Part shown: positions 50,554 to 58,985 of the stretch, one piece after another | How the letters are laid out: each line of letters starts with the position of its first letter | How positions within the stretch are numbered: position 1 is the first letter of the stretch | NCBI GenBank assembly: GCA_963749605.1 | Contig: CAVVNN010000003.1 | Coordinates: forward strand, 1 to 64,000 | DNA from: CAVVNN01 sp963749605 | GTDB taxonomy: Bacteria; Actinomycetota; Thermoleophilia; Solirubrobacterales; 70-9 | DNA length: 64,000 nt | Reading direction: 5' to 3' | Translations under genes and position numbers: made by a program | Notes under the pieces: model-generated | The model's input: the letters and a program-made list of their open reading frames with translations, nothing else | The model's database searches: none | What the model was told of the DNA's origin: nothing

Positions 50554-51300
50554 ATGGGCATTCTCGACGACGCGATCAAAGAGCACCTGGAGCTGAAGCG
50601 CCAGCACGGCGCCGGCGAGTCCGAGCTGAAGCAGCTCGAGGACGAGGCGTTCGGCGAGGCTGAGCGGCCGGGCGACGGCGAGGAGGCGCAGGATCCGTTC
50701 GCCGAGGCGCCGACCGAGTTCATGTCCGCCCCGGGAACGGGGGATGAGGAGGCGTCTGCGCCTGCGGAGCCCACGCCGGAGAAGGGCGAGTCGGCGCGTC
50801 GCGACCCCTCCGACATCGCCAGCCTGCAGGAGGCGCCCGAACCGTCGCCGCCCCCGGACGAGCCCGCCGAGGAGGAGCAGCCGGCGATGGAGCATGAGAT
50901 CGTGCCCGAGCCAGCCGAGCCTTCCCCCGGTCCTTCGACCGAGGAGCGCCACGCGATCGCCGAGCAGCCGACCGAGATGTTCGACGTCGAGGGCGAGATC
51001 GCCGCTTCCGAGTCGCGCGCCCCCTCCGAGGAGGTAGAGGAGGACGAGGAGGAGGACGACTTCTTCGACGAAAAGCGGCTCTACGAGGAGCTCGACCAGG
51101 CGCTCGAGGCGCCGGTTGAGGATGAGGAGGAGGAGGCAGAGGGGACGGAGAGCGTCGTTGAGGTCGAAGAGGTCGAAGAGACGGACGAGGAAGCCGAGGA
51201 CCTGCTCGAGGACACCCCCGACTTTCTCGAGGACGCCCCCGAGGACGACCAGCTCTGGTTCGAGCAGAAGCCGCCGAAAGACTTCGACTTCGACGATTAG
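50554..51300 (+). CDS. Acidic Glu/Pro-rich cytoplasmic protein
   Basis: Predicted 248-aa protein. The N terminus (MGILDDAIKEHLELKRQHGA, SELKQLEDEAFGEAE) is the only ordered-looking part. The rest is low-complexity Glu/Asp/Pro, with two runs of acidic residues near 155-215 and a closing LWFEQKPPKDFDFDD. No signal or membrane segment. I recognise this N terminus as recurring in Thermoleophilia but know no function. It lies between two tRNA-Ala genes. Its many Glu codons are predominantly GAG, a useful contrast to the exported proteins in this window. Confidence 0.8.
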   Translation: MGILDDAIKEHLELKRQHGAGESELKQLEDEAFGEAERPGDGEEAQDPFAEAPTEFMSAPGTGDEEASAPAEPTPEKGESARRDPSDIASLQEAPEPSPPPDEPAEEEQPAMEHEIVPEPAEPSPGPSTEERHAIAEQPTEMFDVEGEIAASESRAPSEEVEEDEEEDDFFDEKRLYEELDQALEAPVEDEEEEAEGTESVVEVEEVEETDEEAEDLLEDTPDFLEDAPEDDQLWFEQKPPKDFDFDD

Positions 51301-51304
51301 CCCC

Positions 51305-51324
51305 CTTGGCGCACCGCCGCCAAG
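51305..51324 (+). terminator. Hairpin after acidic-protein gene
   Basis: 7-bp stem CTTGGCG / CGCCAAG with a 6-base loop, 4 bases after the stop codon at 51300 and 30 bases before the next tRNA. No U-tract. Likely terminator. Confidence 0.5.
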
Positions 51325-51354
51325 TAGCGACCCCCGCCCCTACACTTGAGTCAC

Positions 51355-51427
51355 GGGGCCATAGCTCAGCTGGCAGAGCGTTCGGTTTGCATCCGAAAGG
51401 TCGCGGGTTCGAATCCCGCTGGCTCCA
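51355..51427 (+). tRNA. tRNA-Ala (anticodon TGC)
   Basis: 73-nt cloverleaf. Acceptor GGGGCCA pairs with TGGCTCC, with the alanine-type G3-U70 pair. The anticodon stem TTCGG/CCGAA encloses TTTGCAT (anticodon TGC, the main alanine wobble species), and the T loop is GGTTCGAATCC. Discriminator A; CCA not encoded. The 3' end is 3 bases from the convergent lipA stop. Confidence 0.95.
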
Positions 51428-51430
51428 CTG

Positions 51431-52390
51431 CTAACTGGCCAGCGCCCGCTCGGGCAGGTTCTGGTCGGCGTGGTAGCTGCTGCGCACGAGAGGGCCGGAG
51501 GCGACCGACTCGAAGCCGATCTCATAGGCGGCCCTCTCCAGCGCGGCGAACTCGTCGGGGTGCCAGTAGCGCTCGACGGGGAGGTGGTTCTCGGTGGGGC
51601 GCAGGTACTGGCCTACGGTGAGCACCTGGACGCGGTGGTCGCGGAGGATCTGGAAGGCCTCGACCATCTCCTCGAAGGACTCGCCGAGGCCGACCATCAG
51701 CCCCGACTTGGTGACGAGCGCCTCACCGCCCATCTCCTTGGCCAGCCGCAGAACCCGCGCCGAGCGCATGAACTGCGAGCCGCGGCGCGCCTTCGGGTAG
51801 AGGCGCGGCACCGTCTCGACGTTGTGGTTGAAGACGTCGGGCCGCTCGTGGACCACCTTGGCGAGCGGCATCTCCTGGCCGCGGAAGTCGGGGGTGAGGA
51901 CCTCGACCTTGCAGCCGGGAGCCTGCATCCGGATCGAGCGGATCACGCCGACGAAGGCGCTCGCCCCGTAGTCGGGGAGGTCGTCGCGGTCGACCGAGGT
52001 GACGACGGCGTGGCGCAGCCCCATCCTCTTCACCTGGTTGGCGACCCGCAGCGGCTCCAGCGGGTCGTTCCAGGTCGGCCTGCCCGTCTGCACGTTGCAG
52101 AAGCCGCAGCGGCGGGTGCAGACGTCGCCGAGGATCATGAAGGTCGCGGTGCCGTGCTCCCAGCACTCGCCGACGTTGGGGCAGTTCGCCTCCTCGCAGA
52201 CCGTGTGCAGGTTGTCCGATCCGATCTCCGCCTTGAGGCGGCGATAGGTGGGCCCGCCAGGGGCAGGGACCTTCAGCCACGGAGGCTTGCGCGTACGGCG
52301 GAAGGGAACGGCGCCGTCCGAAGGGGCCGCGGTCCCGCCCGGGTTGGCGCGAGAGCGGGTGACGTGGATGCGCTCGGAGACCTCTGTCAT
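51431..52390 (-). CDS. lipA: Lipoyl synthase
   Basis: Predicted 319-aa radical-SAM enzyme inserting two sulfurs into octanoyl groups on carrier domains. The auxiliary cluster ligands CEEANCPNVGEC and the radical-SAM CTRRCGFCNV are both intact, with TSVDRDDLPDYGA and MVGLGESFEEM. ATG at 52390 overlaps the lipB stop. It supplies the cofactor of the E2 subunit encoded downstream. Confidence 0.97.
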   Translation of the reverse strand: MTEVSERIHVTRSRANPGGTAAPSDGAVPFRRTRKPPWLKVPAPGGPTYRRLKAEIGSDNLHTVCEEANCPNVGECWEHGTATFMILGDVCTRRCGFCNVQTGRPTWNDPLEPLRVANQVKRMGLRHAVVTSVDRDDLPDYGASAFVGVIRSIRMQAPGCKVEVLTPDFRGQEMPLAKVVHERPDVFNHNVETVPRLYPKARRGSQFMRSARVLRLAKEMGGEALVTKSGLMVGLGESFEEMVEAFQILRDHRVQVLTVGQYLRPTENHLPVERYWHPDEFAALERAAYEIGFESVASGPLVRSSYHADQNLPERALAS

Positions 52391-53133
52391 GGCAGCGACG
52401 CCTTGAGCGTAGCGGCCGGCAGGTCGAGGTCGAGGTCGGCGGCGTCGGCGGGGACGGGGTGGCGCTCGTAGGTCTCCGCGAAGCGCTCGACGACGGCCGA
52501 GGCGAAGGCGGCGAGATCCTGCGCGGCGCCCAGCTCGCGGGAGAGGGAGGTCACCCGCGCCGCCTCGATTCCACAGGGGACGATCCACTCGAACGGCTGC
52601 AGGTCGTTGTTGACGTTGACGGCAAGGCCGTGGGTGGTGACCCCGCGGCTGACGTGAATCCCGATCGAGCCGATCTTGCGCGCCTCGGCTTCGCCCGTGC
52701 CCGAGCCGGGCGCCGCCCCCTCGGTCCAGACGCCGGTCAGCCCCTCGATCGTCGTCGCCTTCACCCCCTGCTCGTCCAGCGCTCCGATCGTCACCCGCTC
52801 CAGCCCTCGCACGTACTCGTGGACGTCGTCGCCGTAGGGCGCGAGGCTGACGATCGGGTAGACGACCAGCTGGCCGGGCCCGTGATAGGTGACGCGGCCA
52901 CCGCGATCCGTGTCGCGGACCTCGATCCCCTGCGCCTCGTACCACTCGACCCCCATCGGCAGCTCCTCGGCGGTCGAGCGGCGGCCGCGGGTGTAGACCG
53001 GGGGGTGCTCGAGCAGCAACAGCACGTCGGGAATCGCCCCCTGCTGGCGCGCGGACTCGAGCCGCTCCTGTGCAGCGCGGGCCTCTTCGTAGGGGACCGT
53101 GCCGCAGCGGACGACGAGGATTTCGGCGCTCAC
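52387..53133 (-). CDS. lipB: Octanoyltransferase
   Basis: Predicted 248-aa enzyme moving octanoate from acyl carrier protein to lipoyl domains. Signatures: LLLEHPPVYTRGRRS, RGGRVTYHGPGQLVVYPI, and ARKIGSIGIHVSRGVTTHGLAVNV with the catalytic Lys, then IVPCGI with the active Cys. GTG start at 53133 (MSAEILVVRCG); the long upstream extension in frame lacks conservation. Coupled to lipA by a 4-base overlap. Confidence 0.96.
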   Translation of the reverse strand: MSAEILVVRCGTVPYEEARAAQERLESARQQGAIPDVLLLLEHPPVYTRGRRSTAEELPMGVEWYEAQGIEVRDTDRGGRVTYHGPGQLVVYPIVSLAPYGDDVHEYVRGLERVTIGALDEQGVKATTIEGLTGVWTEGAAPGSGTGEAEARKIGSIGIHVSRGVTTHGLAVNVNNDLQPFEWIVPCGIEAARVTSLSRELGAAQDLAAFASAVVERFAETYERHPVPADAADLDLDLPAATLKASLP

Positions 53134-53178
53134 CCTTGAAATCGTTGCAGGCCGCCGCTCTATCCTTGCCTCCGCCAC

Positions 53179-54828
53179 ATGGTCCAGTCCAAGGCACTCC
53201 GACTCGAATGGCTCCCGGCTGTGGCGCTCAGCTCCGCGCTCGCCGCCCTGATGCTGGCCTGGAACCCCCAGGTCGGCGACCTCGCCGCCCAGGTGTTTCG
53301 CACCGAGCTGTTCAAGCACGCGGGCCTGGCGATCTGGAACGGCAGCTGGTACGGCGGCCATTACACGCTCACCTACAGCGTCCTCTTCCCGCCGCTGGCC
53401 TCGGTGATCGGGCCGCAGGCGGTCGGGCTGCTCGCCGTCGTCGCCTCCTCCTACTTCTTCGATCGCCTCGTCCACGATCACTGGGGTCCGGTGGCGCGCC
53501 CGGCGACGCTCTGGTTCGCAGCCGGAGTGGTGACGCTGCTCGCCGCCGGCCAGCTGACCTTCGCTCTTGGGGTCGCCTTCGGCCTCGCCTCGCTGCGGGC
53601 CCTGCAGCTGGGGCGGTCGAAATCGGCGCTGGCGACCGCGGCGTGCTGCGCCCTCTCGAGCCCGGTGGCCGCCGGGTTCCTGGCCGGCGTCGTGATGGCC
53701 GGGTCGCTGGCCCAGCGGCGGTCCCCAGCACGGCGGCGGTCCGCGGCACAGAGCCACCGAGCGTCGCGGACGGCGCTCTGGGTTATCGGGATCGCCCTGG
53801 CCCTGACCATCCTCCCCAACCTCGCCTTCCCCGAATCCGGCCAGTTCCCATTCGCCTTCTCCTCCTTCGTCGCGATCCCGCTCTGGTGCGGGTCGGCGTT
53901 GTACGTGACGCGCAGCCTGGGGGAGGAGGAGCGTGAGCTGCGCTGGGTGCTCGCCGGGTATCTGGCGGTCTCGGCCGTCCTCTGGCTGGCGCCCAACCCG
54001 ATGGGCGGCAACGCGGTGCGCCTCGGCGCTCTCTTCGGCGGGCCCGTCCTCGGCGCGGTGGTGTTGGCGCGGCGACCGCGGGTCCCGGTCTGGGTGCTGG
54101 CGCTGGTCATGGCCGCCGGGCTCTACTGGCAGCTGACCGCGAGCGTCAGCCAGATAGCGCGCAGCGTCGGCGACCCCTCGACGTCGGCGAGCTATTTCCA
54201 GCCGCTGACGAGCTGGCTGCGCGCGCACGGCGGAGCGGGCGTGCGGGTCGAGGTGCCGCCGACGGCGAACCACTGGGAGTCGGCCTATCTGGCGCCCCAC
54301 TTCGAGCTGGCGCGGGGCTGGCTGCGGCAGCTCGACACCACCCGCGACGAAATCTTCTACAGCGACGACGGGGCGCTGACCGACCGCGCGTACAGCGATT
54401 GGCTCCGCCGCAACGCGATTTCCTACGTCGCTCTTCCCGACGCCCCCCTCGACTACTCCTCAGCCGCCGAGCGACGGCTGATCCTGAGCGGCCCGTCCTA
54501 TCTGAAGCCGGTTTGGCATTCCGCCCACTGGCGCATCTACGCCGTCCGCGGTTCGGAGTCGTTGGTCGACCCGATGGGCGCGAGTCGCGCTCGCACCCTC
54601 TGGGTCGGGCGGCAGAGCTTCGGCCTCGACGTCACCCGACCGGGCGACTTCCTCGTCCGCGTCAACTTCACCCCGTACTGGTCGATCGACCGCGGCAGCG
54701 GCTGCCTCCTGCGGCGCGGCGAGTGGACCCTTGCCCGCGCTTCCCACCCCGGCATCCTCCGAGTCTCGGCCAACTTCTCCCTGGGCCAGGCGTGGAATGC
54801 GATGACGGGCGCAAAGAAAACCTGCTGA
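53179..54828 (+). CDS. Polytopic membrane protein with extracytoplasmic C-terminal domain
   Basis: Predicted 549-aa protein with about eight or nine N-terminal helices (to residue ~330) and a ~210-residue external domain. The first loop (WNGSWYGGHYTLTYSVLFPP) resembles GT-C-type enzymes or 6-pyruvoyl-tetrahydropterin-synthase-related membrane proteins; VEVPPTANHWESAYLAP and ISYVALPDAPLDY lie in the tail. A cytoplasmic loop near residues 180-200 is Arg/Ser-rich. No ribosome site; TATCCT 12 bases upstream with TTGAAA further up suggests a near-leaderless promoter. No precise function can be assigned. Confidence 0.7.
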   Translation: MVQSKALRLEWLPAVALSSALAALMLAWNPQVGDLAAQVFRTELFKHAGLAIWNGSWYGGHYTLTYSVLFPPLASVIGPQAVGLLAVVASSYFFDRLVHDHWGPVARPATLWFAAGVVTLLAAGQLTFALGVAFGLASLRALQLGRSKSALATAACCALSSPVAAGFLAGVVMAGSLAQRRSPARRRSAAQSHRASRTALWVIGIALALTILPNLAFPESGQFPFAFSSFVAIPLWCGSALYVTRSLGEEERELRWVLAGYLAVSAVLWLAPNPMGGNAVRLGALFGGPVLGAVVLARRPRVPVWVLALVMAAGLYWQLTASVSQIARSVGDPSTSASYFQPLTSWLRAHGGAGVRVEVPPTANHWESAYLAPHFELARGWLRQLDTTRDEIFYSDDGALTDRAYSDWLRRNAISYVALPDAPLDYSSAAERRLILSGPSYLKPVWHSAHWRIYAVRGSESLVDPMGASRARTLWVGRQSFGLDVTRPGDFLVRVNFTPYWSIDRGSGCLLRRGEWTLARASHPGILRVSANFSLGQAWNAMTGAKKTC

Positions 54829-55570
54829 GGCCCTCTCAGAGGGCTAGGGAGACCGGCTCCTCCAGAAGGGCGCGGATGCGAGCGAGGAACTCGGCGCCGC
54901 CGGCGCCGTAGAGGATGCGGTGGTCGCAGGCGAGGGTTACCCGCATCAGATGGGCGGGTGTCAGCTCGCCGTCGCGAACCGCGGGCCGCTCCTTGATCGC
55001 GCCGACCGCGAGGATCGCGGCCTGGGGCGGGTTGATCACCGCCGAGAAGCTGTCGATCCCGTACATCCCGAGGTTGGAGACGGTGAAGGTCGCACCGGAG
55101 AGCTCCGGCGGAGTGATCTGGCCGTCGCGCACCCGCTGCGCCAGCGCCCGCGACTCCGAGGCGATCTGCCGCAGCCCCTTGCGGTCGGCGTCGAAGACGG
55201 TTGGGACTACCAGGGCGTCGCGGGCGGCGACCGCGATCCCGACATTGACCCGCGAGTAGAGCTCGAACCGCCCGTCCCGATAGGCGCCGTTGGCCCGCGG
55301 GAACTCCCGCAGCGCGATCGCACACGCCTTCACCACCATGTCGTTGAAGGAGGGGGCCGCGTCGCCCTCGCCCGCCATCGCCTTGATCTTCGCCCGCGCC
55401 TCCACGGCGGCGCTCATGTCGACCTCCGCCTCCAGGTAGAAGTGCGGCGCGGTCGCCTTCGACTCCGCCATCCGCCGCGCGATCGTGGCCTGCAGCTTCG
55501 AGAGGTCCTGGTAGGTGACCTGACCCTTTGCAGTCTCGGGACTGGGCCGTTCTGCGGCGGGCGTCGCGGG

Positions 55571-55622
55571 CGGAGGGGGGCCTGCGGGCGGGGGCAGGGC
55601 CTCCGTTCTCGGCCCCCCTCCA
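55571..55622. repeat. GC-rich palindromic element, copy 1, in E2 linker
   Basis: Arms GGAGGGGGGCC (from about 55573) and GGCCCCCCTCC (to about 55621) around a GC-rich loop containing CTGCGGGCGGGGGC and GCCTCCGTTCTC. It encodes the Gly/Pro/Ala linker between the subunit-binding and catalytic domains. Matches copy 2 at 55873-55921 in inverted orientation. Confidence 0.6.
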
Positions 55623-55872
55623 CCCACGCCACCCGCCGAAGGCACGGCTTGCTCCACGTCCTTCTTCACGATCCGTCCCCCAGGCCCAGACCCGCTGAGC
55701 TGGGACAGGTCGATGCCCTTGTCCCGAGCCAGCCGCCTGGCGACCGGCGAGGCTTTCGGCCGGTAATCAGCTTCCTGCTGCTGCTCAGGGGGCGACTTGG
55801 CCGGGGCGCTCGCCTGCGCGCTTGGGGCCTCGGCTGCTGTTTCCGACGTCTCGTCTGCGGGTGGCGTGGATG

Positions 55873-55921
55873 CGGAGGGGCCGAGAACGGAGGCGGAGCC
55901 CCCGCCCGCAGGCCCCTCCGC
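55873..55921. repeat. GC-rich palindromic element, copy 2, in E2 linker
   Basis: Its reverse complement carries GGAGGGGCC and GGCCCCTCC arms and the same internal CTGCGGGCGGGGGC and GCCTCCGTTCTCGGCCCC blocks as copy 1. The two differ mainly by two-base changes in the G and C runs and a 3-base swap. It encodes the Ala/Gly/Pro/Ser linker between the lipoyl and subunit-binding domains. The pair forms a long inverted repeat about 250 bases apart. Confidence 0.6.
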
Positions 55922-56198
55922 AGCTGCGCCAGGACCCGCAGCCGAGCGCTCTGAACCCTCACCCGAATCCCCGATCCTCGCAATCGGCGTCCCGATCAGG
56001 CAGGGTCTCCCCCTCCTCGGCCGAGGATCTCGGCCAGCGTCCCGGCAACGTCGCTTTCGTAGGCCATGTTCGCCTTGTCGGTCTCTATTTCGACCAGCTC
56101 GTCGCCGACGGCGATCTCGTCTCCGACCTGCTTCAGCCACTGCAGGATCGTCCCCTCCTCCATCGAGTCGGACAGCCGGGGCATGACGACGTCGGCCA

Positions 56199-57188
56199 TC
56201 AGAGCGACCCCTCCAGTGCGGCGAGCGCCGCCTTGACCACGTGCTCCTGATGCGGAATCGCGGCCTGCTCCAGTCGCCTCGAATAGGGCATCGGCACGTC
56301 CGCGCCGGTCACCCGCTGCACCGGCGCGTCGAGGTGGTCGAAGGCCTGCTCGGTGATCAGGGTCGCCAGGTTGGCGCCGACGCCGCCGTGCGGCCAGCCC
56401 TCCTCGACGATCACCGCCCGGTTCGTCTTGCGCACCGACTCGAGGATCGTGTCGAGGTCGAGCGGGCGCAGCGTGCGCGGGTCGATCACCTCGGCCTCGA
56501 CGCCGTGCTCGTGGGCGAGCTGGGTCGCCGCGCTCTCCGCCACCTGCGCCATCTTCAACACGCCGACGATCGTCACGTCGCCGCCCTCGCGTCGCACCGC
56601 CGCCCTGCCGAACGGCAGCGTCTCCTCGCCGCTGTCGACCACCTCCCCACGGGTCCCGTACAGCGACTCGTGCTCGATGAAGACCACCGGGTTGTCGTCG
56701 CGGATCGCCGTCTTCAGCAGCGCCTTGCCGTCGGCTGGAGTCGAGGGGCATGCCACGAGCAGTCCCGGGACGTGGAGGAAGAGGGCCTCGAAGCTGTGGG
56801 AGTGGGTGGGGCCGAGCTGGTGCCCGCCGCCGCCGGGCATCCGGATAACCATCGGCACCCGCACCTGCCCGTTGAACATGTAGGGGATCGCGGCGGCGTG
56901 GTTGACGATCTGGTCCAGCGCCAGCAGCGAGAAGTTGACCGTCATCAGCTCGACGATCGGGCGCAGCCCTGCCATCGCGGCGCCGATTCCGGCGCCGACG
57001 ATCGTGTTCTCGGAGATCGGCGTGTCGCGGACGCGCCGCTCGCCGAACTCGTCGAGCAGCCCTTCGGTGACCTTGAAGGCCCCCTGGAAGACGCCGACGT
57101 CCTCGCCCATCACGAAGACCGCCTCGTCGCGGCGCATCTCCTCGGCCATCGCGTCTCGCAACGCCTCGCGCATTCGCAGCGTCGCCAT
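56199..57188 (-). CDS. pdhB: Pyruvate/2-oxoacid dehydrogenase E1 beta subunit
   Basis: Predicted 329-aa transketolase-like subunit that completes the TPP site with E1alpha. Signatures: ALRDAMAEEMRRDEAVFVMGEDVG, RVRDTPISENTIVGAGIGAAM, MTVNFSLLALDQIVNHAA and IRMPGGGGHQLGPTHSHSFEALF; C-terminal VIDPRTLRPLDLDTI. Start overlaps the E1alpha stop by one base. TPP for this enzyme is made by the thi genes 4 kb away. Confidence 0.94.
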   Translation of the reverse strand: MATLRMREALRDAMAEEMRRDEAVFVMGEDVGVFQGAFKVTEGLLDEFGERRVRDTPISENTIVGAGIGAAMAGLRPIVELMTVNFSLLALDQIVNHAAAIPYMFNGQVRVPMVIRMPGGGGHQLGPTHSHSFEALFLHVPGLLVACPSTPADGKALLKTAIRDDNPVVFIEHESLYGTRGEVVDSGEETLPFGRAAVRREGGDVTIVGVLKMAQVAESAATQLAHEHGVEAEVIDPRTLRPLDLDTILESVRKTNRAVIVEEGWPHGGVGANLATLITEQAFDHLDAPVQRVTGADVPMPYSRRLEQAAIPHQEHVVKAALAALEGSL

Positions 57189-58375
57189 CAGCTCTCCGCC
57201 TCCTCATGCTCGGCTGCGACTTCTGGCATGACCCCCTCCTGGGCGTCGCCGTGGACCGCCGGGTTGGGCCTCGGCCCCTCCGGCTGGCCGGCGTAGGCGG
57301 CGCCGGCCTCGGCCAGCTCGCGAGCCTCGTCGGGCATCCGGTCCTCCCGCTCGCCGCGGTGCGGCTGCGGGCTGCGCTCGTCGACCGAGTACCAGGCGCT
57401 GGTCGGGTCGAGGACGTAGAGGTTCTCGTAGAGGGTGTCGAGCGGCGGCTCCGGCGAGGCGTCGGCGAACTCGACCGCGGCCGCAACCGCCTGCTCGGCC
57501 TTGTCGCGCACCTCCCGCACCTCCCGCTCGCCGAGCACCTCCGCCTCGATGCAGCGCCGGGCGAAGGTCTCGATCGGGTCCTTCTCGCGCCACTCCTCGA
57601 CCTCCTCGCGCCTGCGGTAGACCTCCGGGTCGGCGGCGGAGTGGCCGCGGTAGCGGTAGGTGAAGGCCTCCAGCAGGGTCGGCCGGCGTTCCTCGCGGGC
57701 GAGGCGGATTCCCTCGGCGACCCCCTCGCGCACCGCCAGCACGTCCATCCCGTCGATCCGCTCGCCCTGGATGCCGTAGCCCTCGGCCTTCTTCGAGAGG
57801 TCGGTCTGGGCCGAGTGCCGCTCGACCGAGGTCCCCATCCCGTAGAGGTTGTTCTCGACCAGGAAGAAGACCGGGAGCTGCCACAGCGCCGCCAGGTTCA
57901 TCGTCTCTCCGAAGTTGCCGGCGTTGGAGGCGCCGTCGCCGAACATGCAGACGGTGACCGCGTCTTCGCCCTTGTACTCGGAGGCGAGGGCGAGGCCGGC
58001 TGCGATCGGCAGGTTGCCGCCGACGATCCCGTAGCCTCCCATGAAGCGGTTGTCGCGGTCGAAGATGTGCATCGAACCACCGCGGCCGCCGCTGGTCCCG
58101 TCGACCCGGCCGAAGAGCTCGGCCATCACCCGCCTGGGGTCGGCGCCGCGGGCGATCGCGTGGCCGTGCGTGCGGTAGGTGCCGATCAGGTAGTCCTCCT
58201 CGCGCATAACCGAGGCGGTGCCGACGATCGTCGCCTCCTCGCCGATCGCCAGGTGCAGGAAGCCGCCGGCCTTCGCTCGCTGGTACTGGCGTCCCGCCTC
58301 CTCCTCGAAGCGGCGTATCAGCGCCATCTTCGCGAGCAGCTCGTAGCAGGTGGCGGCGTCGGGCAGGTCGGCCAT
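57188..58375 (-). CDS. pdhA: Pyruvate/2-oxoacid dehydrogenase E1 alpha subunit
   Basis: Predicted 395-aa TPP-dependent decarboxylase subunit. TPP motif: FGDGASNAGNFGETMNLAALWQLPVFFLVENN. Also GFLHLAIGEEATIVG, YRTHGHAIARG and TYRYRGHSAADPEVYR phosphorylation-loop region. Beyond residue ~325 there is a ~65-residue acidic, probably disordered tail not typical of E1alpha. I start at ATG 58375, with AAGGTGG 5 bases upstream; a GTG three codons earlier is possible. Could serve pyruvate or branched-chain substrates; lpd and E2 are in the same operon. Confidence 0.93.
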   Translation of the reverse strand: MADLPDAATCYELLAKMALIRRFEEEAGRQYQRAKAGGFLHLAIGEEATIVGTASVMREEDYLIGTYRTHGHAIARGADPRRVMAELFGRVDGTSGGRGGSMHIFDRDNRFMGGYGIVGGNLPIAAGLALASEYKGEDAVTVCMFGDGASNAGNFGETMNLAALWQLPVFFLVENNLYGMGTSVERHSAQTDLSKKAEGYGIQGERIDGMDVLAVREGVAEGIRLAREERRPTLLEAFTYRYRGHSAADPEVYRRREEVEEWREKDPIETFARRCIEAEVLGEREVREVRDKAEQAVAAAVEFADASPEPPLDTLYENLYVLDPTSAWYSVDERSPQPHRGEREDRMPDEARELAEAGAAYAGQPEGPRPNPAVHGDAQEGVMPEVAAEHEEAES

Positions 58376-58385
58376 CGCAGCCACC

Positions 58386-58985
58386 TTAGCTCGCCGCTTC
58401 GACCGCTTCCTCCACTCGGTCGTCGCCCCAGAAGACCTCGCCCTCGACGAGGAGGGAGGGGACGCCGATCACGCCCAGCTCAGCGGCCTCGTCGGTGGCC
58501 GCGCGCAGAGCGTCCTTGACCCCCGCCGTCTCGACCGCTTTCAGCAGCGCCCTCGGGTGCAGCTCGCAGGCCGCCGCCGCGATCAGCACGTTGTCGGACA
58601 GGGAGAGGTCGCGCCCGGCGACGAAGGCCTGGCGGAAGGCGGCGAGGGCGAAGGAGACGGTGCGGCCCGTCTGCTTGGCGAAGGTGGCGATGCGCATCGC
58701 CGCCAGCGTGTTGCCCGGCCAGGGGTCGGGCCAGGAGATCGGCGGCATCCCGTAGGCGGAGGCGCGCCGCTCGACCTCTGCCATCCCCTCCTCGCGCTCC
58801 GGGCCGTTGGCCCAGGAGTCGCGGTCAAAGCGCTTGAAGAGGCCGCCGAGCAGGATCGGCTGCCACTCGGGCTGCTCCAGGCCGGCCTCGGTGAAGAGCC
58901 CGCTGATCCGCTCCGCGCTCAGGTACGCATAGGGCGACCCGAGGTCGAAGTAGAAGATCGCCCTAGGCGTGGATGGCCCAGCCAT
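58386..58985 (-). CDS. DsbA-like / HCCA-isomerase-like thioredoxin-fold protein
   Basis: Predicted 199-aa cytoplasmic protein of the DSBA-like family. IFYFDLGSPYAYLSAERI is the 2-hydroxychromene-2-carboxylate isomerase-type N terminus, with Ser in place of a redox CxxC; LGVIGVPSLLVEGEVFWGDDRV is the cis-Pro region. Glutathione or mycothiol-like cofactor use and substrate are unknown. It is inserted between lpd (23-base overlap) and pdhA within the dehydrogenase operon, an uncommon arrangement. Confidence 0.85.
   Translation of the reverse strand: MAGPSTPRAIFYFDLGSPYAYLSAERISGLFTEAGLEQPEWQPILLGGLFKRFDRDSWANGPEREEGMAEVERRASAYGMPPISWPDPWPGNTLAAMRIATFAKQTGRTVSFALAAFRQAFVAGRDLSLSDNVLIAAAACELHPRALLKAVETAGVKDALRAATDEAAELGVIGVPSLLVEGEVFWGDDRVEEAVEAAS

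Larger units (their letters stand above)
54836..56199 (-). pseudogene. pdhC: Pyruvate/2-oxoacid dehydrogenase E2, doubly frameshifted as sequenced
   Basis: Dihydrolipoyl acyltransferase. The N-terminal lipoyl domain (MADVVMPRLSDSMEEG, ELVEIETDKANMAYES with the lipoylated Lys) runs from the ATG at 56199. Near 56020-55998 the reading frame changes twice within about 25 bases: one extra base restores the expected EEGETLP, and a second restores IGTPIARIGD. The remainder is intact: Ala/Pro linkers, a subunit-binding domain (ASPVARRLARDKGIDLSQL) and the catalytic domain with CDHRILYGAGGAEFLARI. The span is 3n+2, matching two insertions. An essential-type gene with intact neighbours makes sequencing error the likely cause. 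ATG overlaps the E1beta stop. Confidence 0.82.

Noticed and set aside
53700..53760. GC-rich CGGCGGTCC direct repeat in the 53179 gene as a further palindromic element.
   Set aside because: No paired arms could be found; it reads as ordinary Arg/Ser-rich loop coding.
54836..56140. A 434-aa E2 lacking a lipoyl domain as the real gene.
   Set aside because: The lipoyl domain is encoded immediately upstream in another frame, starting exactly at the E1beta stop, so the short form reflects frameshifts.
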